DNA from: Pseudomonas sp. HAR-UPW-AIA-41
Lineage (GTDB): Bacteria > Pseudomonadota > Gammaproteobacteria > Pseudomonadales > Pseudomonadaceae
Assembly: GCF_002304225.1 (NCBI RefSeq)
Contig: NZ_NSLB01000003.1
Coordinates: forward strand, 310,001 to 374,000
Length of the DNA: 64,000 bases
Reading direction: 5' to 3'
Shown here: piece after piece, positions 1 to 8,454 of the stretch
How the letters are laid out: every line of letters begins with the position of its first letter
Numbering within the stretch: position 1 is the first letter of the stretch
Program-made: the position numbers and the translations under genes
The notes under the pieces: model-generated
The model's input: the letters and a program-made list of their open reading frames with translations, nothing else
Database searches by the model: none
What the model was told of the DNA's origin: nothing

Positions 1-507
1 GATGTCCTGCTCGACGTTGCCCAGCTGGCGCAGGGTTTCGTTGAAGGTGGCGAGCTGATCCAGACGGGCCTGATTCAGGTAGTTGTAGTAGGTGAGGGTG
101 CGGCTGAACTTTTCCGGGTGCTGCTGGTTGAGCAGCAGTTTGACGTATTCCTGCTGGCCGCTCTGGTAGGCGGCGCGGGCCTGGATGCCGATCAGGCGTT
201 GCTGCTCAAGGCGTGCGTCCTGGAGTTTTTTTTTCTCCTGGTTGAGTCGCTCCAGTTCCTGCTGGCTCTTCTGCTGTTCTTCCTGCAGGCCCTTGACCTG
301 CTTTTCCAGCTGGCCCATCTCGCTTTCGGTTTTCTTCAGCGCCTTCTGCACATCGGATTTCTCCGCCTGCAGCTCGCCCAGCAGTTTCTTCAGCTCGGTG
401 ATGTCCTTCTGCGCCTGCTCCAGTTGTTGCTGGGTGGCAGCGCGTTCGTCGGCCACGACCGGGCTGAGCAGAAGGCTGAAAAGCAGGGCTACGAGGGCGC
501 GGGACAT
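1..507 (-). CDS. envC: Murein hydrolase activator EnvC, N-terminal part (runs off the window)
   Basis: This is the N-terminal 169 codons of an EnvC-type divisome factor; the C-terminal part lies outside the window. Residues 1-20 form a signal peptide (MSRALVALLFSLLLSPVVA, cleavage before ADE), so the protein acts in the periplasm. From about residue 23 on there is a long Gln/Glu/Lys-rich coiled coil. EnvC uses this coiled coil to dock on FtsEX, while a degenerate LytM domain (not visible here) activates the amidases AmiA/AmiB at septation. The start at 507 is the only one giving a signal peptide. It follows gpmI on the same strand, as in other pseudomonads, but a terminator lies between them. 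Confidence 0.85.
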   Translation of the reverse strand, partial: MSRALVALLFSLLLSPVVADERAATQQQLEQAQKDITELKKLLGELQAEKSDVQKALKKTESEMGQLEKQVKGLQEEQQKSQQELERLNQEKKKLQDARLEQQRLIGIQARAAYQSGQQEYVKLLLNQQHPEKFSRTLTYYNYLNQARLDQLATFNETLRQLGNVEQDI

Positions 508-561
508 GAGCGGGGCGATACCAGGCAAACAAGTGGCCTTAGTATGCCCGCCGCGCGGGGT

Positions 562-595
562 AAAAAAAACGCCCCAATCCTTACTGGAGGGGCGT
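562..595 (-). terminator. Rho-independent terminator downstream of gpmI
   Basis: Inverted arms ACGCCCC (569-575) and GGGGCGT (589-595) are followed, on the minus strand, by a run of eight T (562-569). It ends transcripts leaving gpmI before they reach envC. Confidence 0.8.
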
Positions 596-620
596 ATTTA
601 CTGGGATTGCCGCTATGCCA

Positions 621-754
621 GCGGTTGAAAAACTATCTGCGTTGCCATCGCTGCGTTAAAAACAGGCTCAAAATGCTCATTTACCACTCGTAAACTGCGC
701 TTTCTCGCCTGTTTTTGCCTTGCGCTGGCGGCCTCGCCAACGTTTTTCAATCGC
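621..754. repeat. Palindromic repeat element, copy A
   Basis: An imperfect palindrome of about 134 bp with ends GCGGTTGAAAAAC (left) and GTTTTTCAATCGC (right). The core AATGCTCATTTAC-x-ACTCGTAAACTGCGCTT is shared with the copy at 29975-30115. It begins 3 bp beyond the gpmI stop codon. No open reading frame or transposase lies inside. It resembles the non-coding palindromic repeats of pseudomonads and would fold into a long hairpin in RNA. Confidence 0.65.
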
Positions 755-757
755 CGA

Positions 758-2293
758 CTAGCCGAGGCGGATGATCGACTTGCCGGTCATTTCCGGCGGG
801 ATCGGCAGGCCCATCAGGGTCAGCAGGGTCGGTGCCACGTCGGCCAGCACGCCGCCTTCGCGGATGGTTGCCGGGCGCTTGCCCACATAAATGAAGGGCA
901 CCGGCTCGCAGGTGTGCGCGGTATGCGCCTGGCCGGTGCACTCGTCTTCCATCTGCTCGACGTTGCCGTGGTCGGCGGTGATCAGGGCTTCGCCGCCGAC
1001 CTTGTCCAGTGCCTCGACGATGCGGCCAACGCAGGTGTCGAGGGTTTCCACAGCCTTGACCGCCGCTTCGAACACACCGGTGTGGCCGACCATGTCGCCG
1101 TTGGCGTAGTTGACGATAATCACGTCATAGTGGCGGTTTTCGATGGCCTCGACGATGCGGTCGGTGACTTCCGGCGCGCTCATTTCCGGCTTCATGTCGT
1201 AGGTGGCGACGTTCGGCGACGGAATCAGGATGCGTTCTTCGCCCTCGAACGGCTCTTCGCGGCCGCCGGAGAAAAAGAAGGTGACGTGGGCGTACTTCTC
1301 GGTTTCGGCGATGCGCAGCTGGGTTTTGCCGTTCTTCGCCAGGTATTCGCCGAGCACGTTGGTCAGCGCTTCCGGCTTGTAGGCGCTGGGCGCCGGGATG
1401 CTGGCGGCGTACTGGGTGAGCATGACGAAACCGGCCAGTTGCGGCACGCGCTGACGCTGGAACTCGCTGAAGTCGGGCTCGACGAAGGCGCGGGTCAGCT
1501 CGCGGGCACGGTCGGCGCGGAAATTCATGAAGACGATGGCATCGCCATCTTCGACTTTCACTGGCTCGCCGATGGTGGTGGCTTTGACGAACTCGTCGCT
1601 CTCACCGCGCTCGTAGGCGGCGTTGAGCCCTTCTACGGCGCTGGCGGCATTGGATTCGCCCTTGCCGTCGACGATCAGGTTATAGGCCTGCTCGACGCGG
1701 TCCCAGCGGTTGTCGCGGTCCATGGCGAAGTAGCGGCCGGTGAGGCTGGCGATGCGACCCTTGCCCAGCTTGGCGAAGGTGGCGTCGAGCAGCTCGATGG
1801 ACGGCTGGGCCGATTTCGGCGGGGTGTCGCGGCCGTCGAGGAAGGCATGCAGGTAGATCTTCTCGGCGCCACGCTTGGCGGCCAGTTCGGCCATGGCGAC
1901 CAGGTGATCCTGGTGGCTGTGCACGCCGCCGTCGGAGAGCAGGCCGAGAATGTGTACGGCCTTGCCGGCGCCCACGGCCTGGTCGACCGCGCGGGTAATT
2001 TCGGCATTCTCGAAGAACTCGCCGTCGCGGATCGCCTTGGTGACCCGGGTGAAGTCCTGGTACACCACGCGGCCGGCGCCGAGGTTCATGTGGCCGACCT
2101 CGGAGTTGCCCATCTGGCCGTCCGGCAGGCCGACGTCCATGCCCGAGCCCGAGATCAGGCCGTGCGGCTGAGTGGCGCGCAGTCGGTCGTAGACCGGCGT
2201 CTTGGCCGCGTAGATAGCGTTGTACTCGGGGCTGTCGCTATGGCCGAAACCGTCGAGGATGATCAGGACCAGCGGAGAGGGCGTGGCGCTCAT
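758..2293 (-). CDS. gpmI: 2,3-bisphosphoglycerate-independent phosphoglycerate mutase
   Basis: Cytoplasmic Mn-dependent enzyme that interconverts 3- and 2-phosphoglycerate in glycolysis and gluconeogenesis. The 511 residues match the usual family length of 505-515. The metal-binding Asp is in LDGFGH (about residue 14), and the catalytic Ser is Ser64 in [12 protein letters not shown]. The C-terminal alkaline-phosphatase-type metal motif TADHGN is present. The ATG at 2293 gives the normal start [15 protein letters not shown]. It is divergent from the rhodanese-like gene; a minus-strand -10 (TATAAA, 2338-2343) lies about 45 bp upstream. Pseudomonads normally rely on this cofactor-independent form. 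Confidence 0.97.
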   Translation of the reverse strand: MSATPSPLVLIILDGFGHSDSPEYNAIYAAKTPVYDRLRATQPHGLISGSGMDVGLPDGQMGNSEVGHMNLGAGRVVYQDFTRVTKAIRDGEFFENAEITRAVDQAVGAGKAVHILGLLSDGGVHSHQDHLVAMAELAAKRGAEKIYLHAFLDGRDTPPKSAQPSIELLDATFAKLGKGRIASLTGRYFAMDRDNRWDRVEQAYNLIVDGKGESNAASAVEGLNAAYERGESDEFVKATTIGEPVKVEDGDAIVFMNFRADRARELTRAFVEPDFSEFQRQRVPQLAGFVMLTQYAASIPAPSAYKPEALTNVLGEYLAKNGKTQLRIAETEKYAHVTFFFSGGREEPFEGEERILIPSPNVATYDMKPEMSAPEVTDRIVEAIENRHYDVIIVNYANGDMVGHTGVFEAAVKAVETLDTCVGRIVEALDKVGGEALITADHGNVEQMEDECTGQAHTAHTCEPVPFIYVGKRPATIREGGVLADVAPTLLTLMGLPIPPEMTGKSIIRLG

Positions 2294-2337
2294 AGGGGCG
2301 GACTCGCAAGGCGGATGGGCGGAAAAAGGCCGGGCAT

Positions 2338-2364
2338 TTTATAGCCAAGTGCTCCGAGCGTCAC
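2338..2364 (-). promoter_or_regulatory. Candidate gpmI promoter
   Basis: Minus-strand TATAAA at 2338-2343 with a partial -35 (GTGACG, 2359-2364), spacer about 15-16. It lies 45 bp upstream of the gpmI start. Confidence 0.4.
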
Positions 2365-2377
2365 CGCCGGGCGGGGT

Positions 2378-2405
2378 TTGGCCGACTAATGCCCCTGTGT
2401 ATACT
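2378..2405 (+). promoter_or_regulatory. Candidate sigma-70 promoter of the rhodanese-grxC pair
   Basis: TTGGCC (2378-2383), 16-bp spacer, then TATACT (2400-2405) preceded by a TG extension. It places transcription just upstream of the start at 2437 and rules out a protein start at 2389. Confidence 0.5.
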
Positions 2406-2436
2406 GGCCGCCATTTTAACGCTGTGGATCCTTGTG

Positions 2437-2850
2437 ATGCTCGCCAAGCTGATTGAATTTGCCTCTAACCACTATGAATTGAGCCTGGCTTTCGCCGTGC
2501 TGCTCGGCCTGCTGATTGCTCACGAACTGCGCCGCGCCGGGCGCAGCCTGAGCAGCCGTGAACTGACCGCGCTGGTCAACAGCGATCAGGGCGTGGTGCT
2601 GGATGTGCGTACGCACAAGGATTTCGGCACCGGCCATATCGTCGATGCGCTGAATATTCCCTTCGACAAGCTGGCCGAGCGCATGGTCGAGCTGGAGAAG
2701 CACAAGGCCAAGACCATCATCGTGGTCGACGCCATGGGTCAGCATGCCGGCAGCGTATGCCGTGAGCTGAAGAAGGCCGGCTACACCGTGGCCCGCCTGG
2801 GCGGCGGCATTGCCACCTGGCGTGCCGACAGCCTGCCTGTGGTCAAGTGA
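2437..2850 (+). CDS. Membrane-anchored rhodanese-like domain protein (YibN family)
   Basis: A 137-residue protein with one N-terminal transmembrane segment (about residues 14-30) followed by a single rhodanese-fold domain. The substrate-loop position that holds the catalytic Cys in active sulfurtransferases reads Asp-Ala-Met-Gly (Asp98). The only Cys nearby (Cys108) is not in the loop, so the domain is probably non-catalytic. The ATG at 2437 (or GTG at 2434) is chosen because the promoter -10 at 2400-2405 overlaps the longer reading frame. Its stop overlaps the grxC start (ATGA). The gene lies upstream of grxC and secB as in other pseudomonads; its molecular role is not established. Confidence 0.85.
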   Translation: MLAKLIEFASNHYELSLAFAVLLGLLIAHELRRAGRSLSSRELTALVNSDQGVVLDVRTHKDFGTGHIVDALNIPFDKLAERMVELEKHKAKTIIVVDAMGQHAGSVCRELKKAGYTVARLGGGIATWRADSLPVVK

Positions 2851-3104
2851 TGAAGCCGGTACTCATCTACACCAGCGCGATATGCGGTTACTGCATGCGC
2901 GCCAAGCAGTTGTTGCAACGCAAGGGCGTGGCCTTCGACGAGATCAGCGTCGACGGCAAGCCCGATGTACGCGCCGAGATGGTCCGCAAGGCGGGCAAGA
3001 CCTCGGTGCCGCAAATCTGGATCGGCAGCGCCCATGTGGGTGGTTGCGACGATCTGCATGCCCTGGAGCGCGCCGGCAAGCTGGACGCGCTGCTGGCTGA
3101 CTAG
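2850..3104 (+). CDS. grxC: Glutaredoxin 3
   Basis: An 84-residue cytoplasmic glutathione-dependent thiol-disulfide oxidoreductase. The redox motif is CGYC (Cys12-Cys15), a variant of the common CPYC. The cis-proline motif SVPQIWI and the GGCDDL glutathione-binding turn are present. The start overlaps the stop of the rhodanese gene (ATGA), so the two are probably translationally coupled; a GTG one codon earlier (2847) is the alternative start. Confidence 0.93.
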   Translation: MKPVLIYTSAICGYCMRAKQLLQRKGVAFDEISVDGKPDVRAEMVRKAGKTSVPQIWIGSAHVGGCDDLHALERAGKLDALLAD

Positions 3105-3160
3105 CAGGTTGTTTTCGATAGTCGGCTAACTCTACTAATAACGCACAGCAAGGCTCAGCC

Positions 3161-3628
3161 ATGACCGAAGAAACCCAAGGCGCCCAAGAAGCGCAAAACC
3201 CGCAATTCTCCCTGCAGCGCATCTATGTGAAGGACCTGTCCTTCGAAGCGCCCAAGAGCCCGGAAATTTTCCGTCAGGAGTGGACCCCGAGCGTCGCTCT
3301 GGATCTGAATACCCGTCAGCGCCAGCTGGAAGGTGATTTCCACGAGATCGTTCTGACTGTGTCCGTGACCGTGAAGAACGGCGAAGAAACCGCCTTCATC
3401 GCCGAAGTGCAGCAGGCCGGCATCTTCCTGATCAAGGGCCTGGACGCCGCTTCCATGAGCCACACCCTGGGCGCCTTCTGCCCGAACCTGCTGTTCCCCT
3501 ATGCGCGCGAAGCGCTGGACAGCCTGGTAGTGCGCGGCTCGTTCCCGGCACTGATGCTGGCTCCGGTGAACTTCGACGCCCTGTACGCTCAGGAGCTGTC
3601 GCGCATGCAAGCTGCCGGCAACGCCTAA
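3161..3628 (+). CDS. secB: Protein-export chaperone SecB
   Basis: A 155-residue tetrameric cytosolic chaperone that keeps preproteins unfolded and passes them to SecA. The family core [16 protein letters not shown] near residues 16-31 is clear, as is the C-terminal [19 protein letters not shown] block followed by [10 protein letters not shown]. Length is normal. It lies 56 bp after grxC. A palindromic repeat begins at its stop codon and a strong terminator follows. Confidence 0.97.
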   Translation: MTEETQGAQEAQNPQFSLQRIYVKDLSFEAPKSPEIFRQEWTPSVALDLNTRQRQLEGDFHEIVLTVSVTVKNGEETAFIAEVQQAGIFLIKGLDAASMSHTLGAFCPNLLFPYAREALDSLVVRGSFPALMLAPVNFDALYAQELSRMQAAGNA

Positions 3629-3716
3629 GAACCTGTGTACGATCTGCTGCGCGTCGGCCATACGGCGTTAAAACAGCCTTGTCTGGCTCTAGCTCGCGAG
3701 ATCGTAAACAGGCTCT
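3628..3716. repeat. Palindromic repeat element, short copy C
   Basis: Ends AGAACCTGTGTACGATCT (3628-3645) and AGATCGTAAACAGGCTCT (3699-3716) are inverted repeats with 16 of 18 positions complementary. The 53-bp interior contains GCGTTAAAACAG, like the inner part of copy A. The element starts on the last base of the secB stop codon. It looks like a shorter relative of copies A and B. Confidence 0.55.
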
Positions 3717-3728
3717 AAGCAGTGCATG

Positions 3729-3756
3729 AAAAAAGCGCCCCGAGGGGCGCTTTTTT
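3729..3756. terminator. Bidirectional terminator between secB and trmL
   Basis: AAAAAAGCGCCCC-GA-GGGGCGCTTTTTT is a near-perfect hairpin flanked by A and T runs, serving the convergent secB and trmL genes. Confidence 0.93.
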
Positions 3757-3768
3757 ATTGTCTTGCCA

Positions 3769-4224
3769 TTAGCGGAAGCCGTTCTGTCGCCAGGCCTCGT
3801 AGACGGTGACCGCCACGGCATTGGACAGGTTCAGGCTGCGACCGCCCGGGCGCATGGGCAGGCGTAGGCGTTGTTCGGCCGGCAGGCTGTCGAGAATCTC
3901 GGCGGGCAGGCCTCGGCTTTCCGGGCCGAAAAGGAAAATGTCCCCGGCCTGGAACTGAACTTCTGCATAGTTGTGACTGCCTTTGGTAGTAAAGGCCATT
4001 AGTCGGCCAGTACCGATATCTGCTATACAGTCAGCAAGGCTCGCGTGGCGCTTTAGCGTGGTGTATTCGTGGTAATCCAGGCCGGCGCGACGTAGTCGTT
4101 TGTCATCCAGTTCGAAGCCCAGTGGTCCGACCAGATGTAACTGGCAACCGGTGTTGGCGCACAGGCGGATGACATTGCCCGTGTTGGGTGGGATCTCGGG
4201 CTCGAACAGCACAACATGGAACAT
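3769..4224 (-). CDS. trmL: tRNA (cytidine(34)-2'-O)-methyltransferase
   Basis: SPOUT-family enzyme that 2'-O-methylates the wobble nucleotide of the two tRNA-Leu isoacceptors (with CmAA and cmnm5UmAA anticodons), using SAM. The 151 residues match the family. Motif 1 is [13 protein letters not shown], motif 2 is FGPESRGLP, and the knotted C terminus is [21 protein letters not shown]. The ATG at 4224 gives the canonical start [17 protein letters not shown]; the frame extends further upstream but those residues are not family-like. It diverges from the msh operon. Confidence 0.93.
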   Translation of the reverse strand: MFHVVLFEPEIPPNTGNVIRLCANTGCQLHLVGPLGFELDDKRLRRAGLDYHEYTTLKRHASLADCIADIGTGRLMAFTTKGSHNYAEVQFQAGDIFLFGPESRGLPAEILDSLPAEQRLRLPMRPGGRSLNLSNAVAVTVYEAWRQNGFR

Positions 4225-4331
4225 GATTAGGCTCAGGGAAAGAGTCGGATACGGCATTTTACCGCGCTTGCACAGTTTGTCGGGCGGCAACAACGGATTG
4301 CCTGCTACTTGAAGGTTTTAAGGGGAAGGCG

Positions 4332-5249
4332 TTGCTCGGATGGCTGAATAAGAAAAAGCAGACGCCGCAAGGGCTGATCGGGCTTGAAACTGGCCCGGAA
4401 GGTATTGCTTTGGCTCAGGTTGAGCGCGATGTCGATGGGCGCGCCCGACTGATTCGTTGTTTGTTCAAAGCGGCTGCTCCAGCCGAGCAAGCTCAGGTGC
4501 TCAAAGACTGGGTGCAGGAGCTGCAACTGCAGGGCGCCGAGGTTAACTTCCTGCTTCACCCTGCCAGTTATCAGTTGCTCTTGCTCGATTGTCCCGACGT
4601 GCCCGAGGACGAGTTGCGCGACGCCATGCGCTGGCGCCTCAAGGACCTGATCAGCCAACCTCTGGATACCGTTGTCACCGATCTGATCGCATTGCCCGCC
4701 GATGCCTATCGCGGGCGTTCGCGCATGGCCTATTGCGCCGTGCTGGAAAAACAGCAGATGGAGCAGATTGCACGTCTGTTGCGTCAGGCCGGGCTCAGGC
4801 TGCAGTCGATCGATATTACCGAGATGGCCTTCCGTAACCTTGGCCTGCAGGCCGGGGCGGCGGGCATCAATCTGGCGCTGCTGCGCCTGCGCTCCAGCGA
4901 AGGCCTGATCAGTGTGCAGAACGGCGCCGATCTGTACATGGCTCGGCGTATTGAACAGGGCATCGAGCGTGCTGAAGGCAATTACTCCGCGATCACCCTG
5001 GAAGTGCAGCGCTCCCTGGATTATTTCGAGAGCCAGTTGGGCAAAGGGTATATCACCCGTTTGCTGCTGTTGCCGATGAAACGCGACGGCGAGCAGGCCA
5101 TGCAGGCTCTGGCGGGCGGGCTGGCGGTGAATCTGCAGCGTCTGAGTCTGGAAGACCTGTTCGGTGACGACGTGCCGCTGCTCGATGAGCGCGAACAGGC
5201 TTACTGTCTGGCGGCCGTCGGCGCGGCTCTGCGTCAGGAGAACAGCTGA
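4332..5249 (+). CDS. mshI: MSHA biogenesis protein MshI (PilM-like)
   Basis: First gene of the MSHA pilus operon. The 305 residues have an actin-like (PilM/SHS2) fold expected of an inner-membrane platform component on the cytoplasmic side. The start is TTG at 4332 behind a good ribosome-binding site (AGGGGAAGG, 4321-4329); no in-frame ATG fits the conserved MLGWLNKKK start. The next gene begins at its final base region (TGATG overlap at 5249). Compared with Vibrio and Shewanella, no mshH (csrD) gene precedes it. Confidence 0.85.
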   Translation: MLGWLNKKKQTPQGLIGLETGPEGIALAQVERDVDGRARLIRCLFKAAAPAEQAQVLKDWVQELQLQGAEVNFLLHPASYQLLLLDCPDVPEDELRDAMRWRLKDLISQPLDTVVTDLIALPADAYRGRSRMAYCAVLEKQQMEQIARLLRQAGLRLQSIDITEMAFRNLGLQAGAAGINLALLRLRSSEGLISVQNGADLYMARRIEQGIERAEGNYSAITLEVQRSLDYFESQLGKGYITRLLLLPMKRDGEQAMQALAGGLAVNLQRLSLEDLFGDDVPLLDEREQAYCLAAVGAALRQENS

Positions 5250-5854
5250 TGCAGAACCTCAACCTCTATCAGCATCAGCGCCGCCGGCAGACCGGCCCGC
5301 GGCCGCGTCATATGCTCCAGGCATTGCTGGTAGCGTTTGGACTGGCACTGCTGCATGGCGGCTGGCAGTTGTGGCAGGTGCGTGATCTGCAGGCGCAACT
5401 GCAACAGGCCGAGGCGCTGGCGCAGAGCGAGGAGCAACTGCTGGCTGGCGAACAGGCGGTGTTTCGCGAACCGCAGCTTGATCCGCAATTGCCCCTGCAG
5501 GTGGCATCTGCGCAAGAGCGTAACCGCCAGCTTCAGCGTCTTGCCGATTACCTGCGGCTGTTGGCCCTGCAGCACCAGCAGGGTTTTGCTGATCCGCTGG
5601 TTGCCCTGTCCGAGCAGCATCCGGAGCAGGGGCTGTGGTTGACCCGGATTGCCTTTACCGATGGAGGTCGCCACCTGCGTCTGGAAGGGCGTAGTAGCGA
5701 TCAGCAGGCATTGCCGAGCTACCTGCAGGCGCTGGGGCAGGCGCCGGCGTTCAAGGGCCGTCAGTTTGCCCATTTCAGTGCCAAGCGCACGGCCGCTGAA
5801 CCCTTCGATTTTGTCCTGTCCTCGCAGGCGGCTGATCAGGAGAAACAGCCATGA
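5249..5854 (+). CDS. MSHA biogenesis protein, PilN-like (MshI2)
   Basis: A 201-residue bitopic protein: about 25 cytoplasmic residues, one transmembrane helix (about residues 27-46), then a Gln-rich coiled coil (about 47-105) and a small periplasmic domain. This is PilN topology; with the PilM-like MshI and PilO-like MshJ it should form the inner-membrane alignment complex. It overlaps both neighbours by a few bases, so translation is probably coupled. The family call rests on topology and gene order more than on recognisable motifs. Confidence 0.75.
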   Translation: MQNLNLYQHQRRRQTGPRPRHMLQALLVAFGLALLHGGWQLWQVRDLQAQLQQAEALAQSEEQLLAGEQAVFREPQLDPQLPLQVASAQERNRQLQRLADYLRLLALQHQQGFADPLVALSEQHPEQGLWLTRIAFTDGGRHLRLEGRSSDQQALPSYLQALGQAPAFKGRQFAHFSAKRTAAEPFDFVLSSQAADQEKQP

Positions 5855-6519
5855 AAGCCTTGTTGCAGCGTTGGCAGGCCATGGTGCCGCGTGAGCAGTG
5901 GCTGACTCTCGGGGTGGGGTTTGCCTTGCTTGGAATGCTTTATGTGCTGCTGGTGGCCGATCCCCTGGCGCTGCGCCAGAAACAGCTCAATGGCCAGCTG
6001 GAGGGGGCCAAGGCGCGACTGCTGGAAGCTCAGGCGCAGCGCGCCGAGTTGCAGCGCAAGCGCGAGCAGGATCCCAACCTGGGCATGCGCAGCAGCCTGC
6101 TGCTGGCGCAGGCTGAACATGAACGCCTGCTGGATGGCATCGATCACGAGACTGCCGCGCTGATCGATCCGCCAACCATGCGCCGGGTGCTTGAGGACCT
6201 GCTGCGTGCCCAGCCGGGGCTGAACCTGATGGCAGTGGAAAGTTTTTCCGCGCCGCTGGAAGTGCCGGGTGAGGCGGAGTCCGCCAAGGATGAAAAGGCG
6301 GTTGCGCCGGCGGTCAGTCTGTACCGTCATGGCGTGCGCCTGACGCTGGAAGGCGGCTACTTCGAGTTGATCGCTTATCTGCAGGCCGTGCAGGCCACGG
6401 GCTGGCGTCTGCACTGGCAGCAACTGGACTATCAGGTGGATGCCGGCGGCAGTGGCCGGGCGAGCATTCGTCTGGAGCTGTATACCCTCAGCCGGCAAGC
6501 GGGGTGGGTCGGTGTCTAG
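5851..6519 (+). CDS. mshJ: MSHA biogenesis protein MshJ (PilO-like)
   Basis: A 222-residue bitopic inner-membrane protein with one transmembrane helix at about residues 19-39, a heptad-rich coiled coil at about 45-90, and a periplasmic ferredoxin-like domain typical of PilO/GspM. It begins inside the end of the PilN-like gene (ATGA) and its end overlaps the mshK start by 8 bp. It should link the cytoplasmic platform to the secretin subcomplex. Confidence 0.83.
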   Translation: MKALLQRWQAMVPREQWLTLGVGFALLGMLYVLLVADPLALRQKQLNGQLEGAKARLLEAQAQRAELQRKREQDPNLGMRSSLLLAQAEHERLLDGIDHETAALIDPPTMRRVLEDLLRAQPGLNLMAVESFSAPLEVPGEAESAKDEKAVAPAVSLYRHGVRLTLEGGYFELIAYLQAVQATGWRLHWQQLDYQVDAGGSGRASIRLELYTLSRQAGWVGV

Positions 6520-6823
6520 AGCCTTGTTGAGCCTACTTGCAGTGCTGTGCTGCCTGCCGGCGCTGGCCGCGCTCGACCCGACCATGCCGCCGCAGGGGCA
6601 TAGCGCTTCGCCGCAGGAGGCAGCCCAGACGCTGCAGCTGCAGGCCATCATTCGCGGCAGTCATGGCCAGCGTGCCGTGATCAATGGCCAGAGCCTGAAG
6701 GTGGGTGAGCAGCTGGGAACCTCCCGGCTCAAGGCCATCTACCCGCGTGCCGTACTGATCGAGCGCCAGAGGCAGCAGGAATTGCTGCGCCTGGCCGAAC
6801 CCATAGTCAAACCGAGCCGATGA
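6512..6823 (+). CDS. mshK: MSHA biogenesis protein MshK
   Basis: A 103-residue secreted protein beginning at GTG 6512. This start gives a clean signal peptide (SRALLSLLAVLCCLPALA, then ALDPTMPP). The remainder, with the LQAIIRG...VINGQSLKVGE motif, resembles the PilP/GspC homology region, which binds the secretin N0 domain. A longer frame starting at 6440 lies inside mshJ and lacks a signal peptide. It overlaps mshL by 4 bp. Confidence 0.8.
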   Translation: MSRALLSLLAVLCCLPALAALDPTMPPQGHSASPQEAAQTLQLQAIIRGSHGQRAVINGQSLKVGEQLGTSRLKAIYPRAVLIERQRQQELLRLAEPIVKPSR

Positions 6824-8451
6824 TGTCGATGAATACTCGTGCCCTGCCGTCCCTCGGCCTGCTCAGCCTGTTGTGCCTGCTGAGCGCCTGCCAGACCTTC
6901 AAGGATGGCGACGACCAGCTTTACCAGCAGAGCAACAGCATGCTCGATGAGAGCCTGCAGCAGAGTAAAGCCAAGGTCGCGCCGCCGCCCTCGGTGCAGG
7001 CTGCCTTGCTGCCTCCGCTGGAAATGGACCGTGCCCTGGCCAGTGGTCCGCGCTTCGATGTGGCGGCCAAGGACATGCCGGCCCGCGACTTCTTCCTCAG
7101 CCTGATGGACGGCGCCGGTAAGAATCTGGTGGTGCATCCGGAGATTCAGGGCAACATCACCTTCAGCCTGCGCAACGTGACTCTGGAGGAAGTGCTGGCG
7201 GCCGTGCGTGACAGCTATGGCTATGACTTCCGCAAGACCAGCTATGGCTACCAGATTCTGCCGAACCAGCCGGTGACCCAGTCCTACGATCTCAACTACC
7301 TGAATATCCAGCGTCAGGGCACCACCGATACCCGGGTCAGCTCCGGAGAGGTGACCAACAGCAACAGTACCGACAGCACGGGTACCGAAACCACCACCAG
7401 CACCAGTTCCTCGACGCTCAGCGCCAGCCACCTGAGTACCACCAGTTCGGTGGATTTCTGGGCCGAGGTGCGCAAGGTGGTGGAGATGATCGTCGGTGAG
7501 GAGCCGGGCAACAGTGTGGTGGTCAACCCGCAGGCCGGCCTGCTGGTGGTACGCGCCAACAGCCGCGACCAGCAGAACGTCGAGGCCTTCCTGCGCATGG
7601 CCCAGCGCAATCTGCAGCGCCAGGTCATCCTGGAAACCAAGATCATCGAGGTCGATCTGAATGACCAGTTCCAGGCCGGGGTCAACTGGACCTACATCTC
7701 CGGGCAGAAGGCGATCGGCCTCGGCAGCTTCATTCCGGGTCTGGATGGTCTGAACACCCCGACCAACCCGATCAGCGGCCCGACCGGGGTGGGCGGTACC
7801 TTTACCGGCAGTTTTGACTTCGGCAACTTCGAAGGAGTGATCCAGCTGCTGGAAACCCAGGGGGATGTGCGCGTGCTGTCGAGCCCGCGGATCTCCACGC
7901 TGAACAATCAGAAGGCGGTGATCAAGGTCGGCACCGACGAGTTCTTTGTCACCGACGTGTCGACCACCACCACCACTCTGGCCGGCGGCACCACCGCACC
8001 GGACCTGGACATCACCCTGACGCCGTTCTTCTCCGGCATTTCCCTGGACGTCACGCCGCAGATCGACGAGCACGACGACATCACTCTGCACGTGCGGCCA
8101 TCGGTCAGCCGCGTGCAGGACCAGAACAAGACCATCACCCTGGGCGGCGAGGACAACGAGTTCAACCTGCCGCTGGCACTGTCCACCACCCGCCAGTCCG
8201 ACTCCATTGTGCGAGCCCGCAGTGGTCAGGTGGTGGTGATCGGCGGCCTGCTGCAGAACACCAACCAGAACATCGATGCCAAGCTGCCGTGGGCATCCCA
8301 GCTGCCGCTGATCGGCCCGATGTTCAAGCAGCAGTCCAAGGATCTGCGCAAGAGCGAACTGGTGATTCTGCTGCGTCCGCAGGTGGTCAGCGACGAGACC
8401 TGGATCAACGAGATCCAGAAGAGTGCAGCTGCCTTCAAGGAGCTGAGATAG
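6820..8451 (+). CDS. mshL: MSHA secretin MshL (outer-membrane pilus pore)
   Basis: A 543-residue lipoprotein secretin. Residues 1-24 are a lipoprotein signal with lipobox LLSAC, so Cys24 should be lipidated. About residues 68-150 form the secretin/TonB short N-terminal (STN/N0) domain. A Ser/Thr-rich linker spans about 175-205, then an N1-type domain. The conserved secretin channel domain (about 265-535) shows VILETKIIEVDL, VRVLSSPRISTLNNQKAVIKVG and VVVIGGLLQNTN near the lip. It forms the pore through which the MSHA pilus leaves the cell. Confidence 0.93.
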   Translation: MMSMNTRALPSLGLLSLLCLLSACQTFKDGDDQLYQQSNSMLDESLQQSKAKVAPPPSVQAALLPPLEMDRALASGPRFDVAAKDMPARDFFLSLMDGAGKNLVVHPEIQGNITFSLRNVTLEEVLAAVRDSYGYDFRKTSYGYQILPNQPVTQSYDLNYLNIQRQGTTDTRVSSGEVTNSNSTDSTGTETTTSTSSSTLSASHLSTTSSVDFWAEVRKVVEMIVGEEPGNSVVVNPQAGLLVVRANSRDQQNVEAFLRMAQRNLQRQVILETKIIEVDLNDQFQAGVNWTYISGQKAIGLGSFIPGLDGLNTPTNPISGPTGVGGTFTGSFDFGNFEGVIQLLETQGDVRVLSSPRISTLNNQKAVIKVGTDEFFVTDVSTTTTTLAGGTTAPDLDITLTPFFSGISLDVTPQIDEHDDITLHVRPSVSRVQDQNKTITLGGEDNEFNLPLALSTTRQSDSIVRARSGQVVVIGGLLQNTNQNIDAKLPWASQLPLIGPMFKQQSKDLRKSELVILLRPQVVSDETWINEIQKSAAAFKELR

Positions 8452-8454
8452 CCC

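Noticed and set aside
914..2344. 476-codon plus-strand frame opposite gpmI
   Set aside because: Shadow of GC-rich codon bias; no family-like motifs, and gpmI is unmistakable on the other strand.
4280..4331. Sigma-54-like -24/-12 elements before mshI
   Set aside because: The GG and GC dinucleotides are 12 bp apart rather than 10, so the site does not fit.
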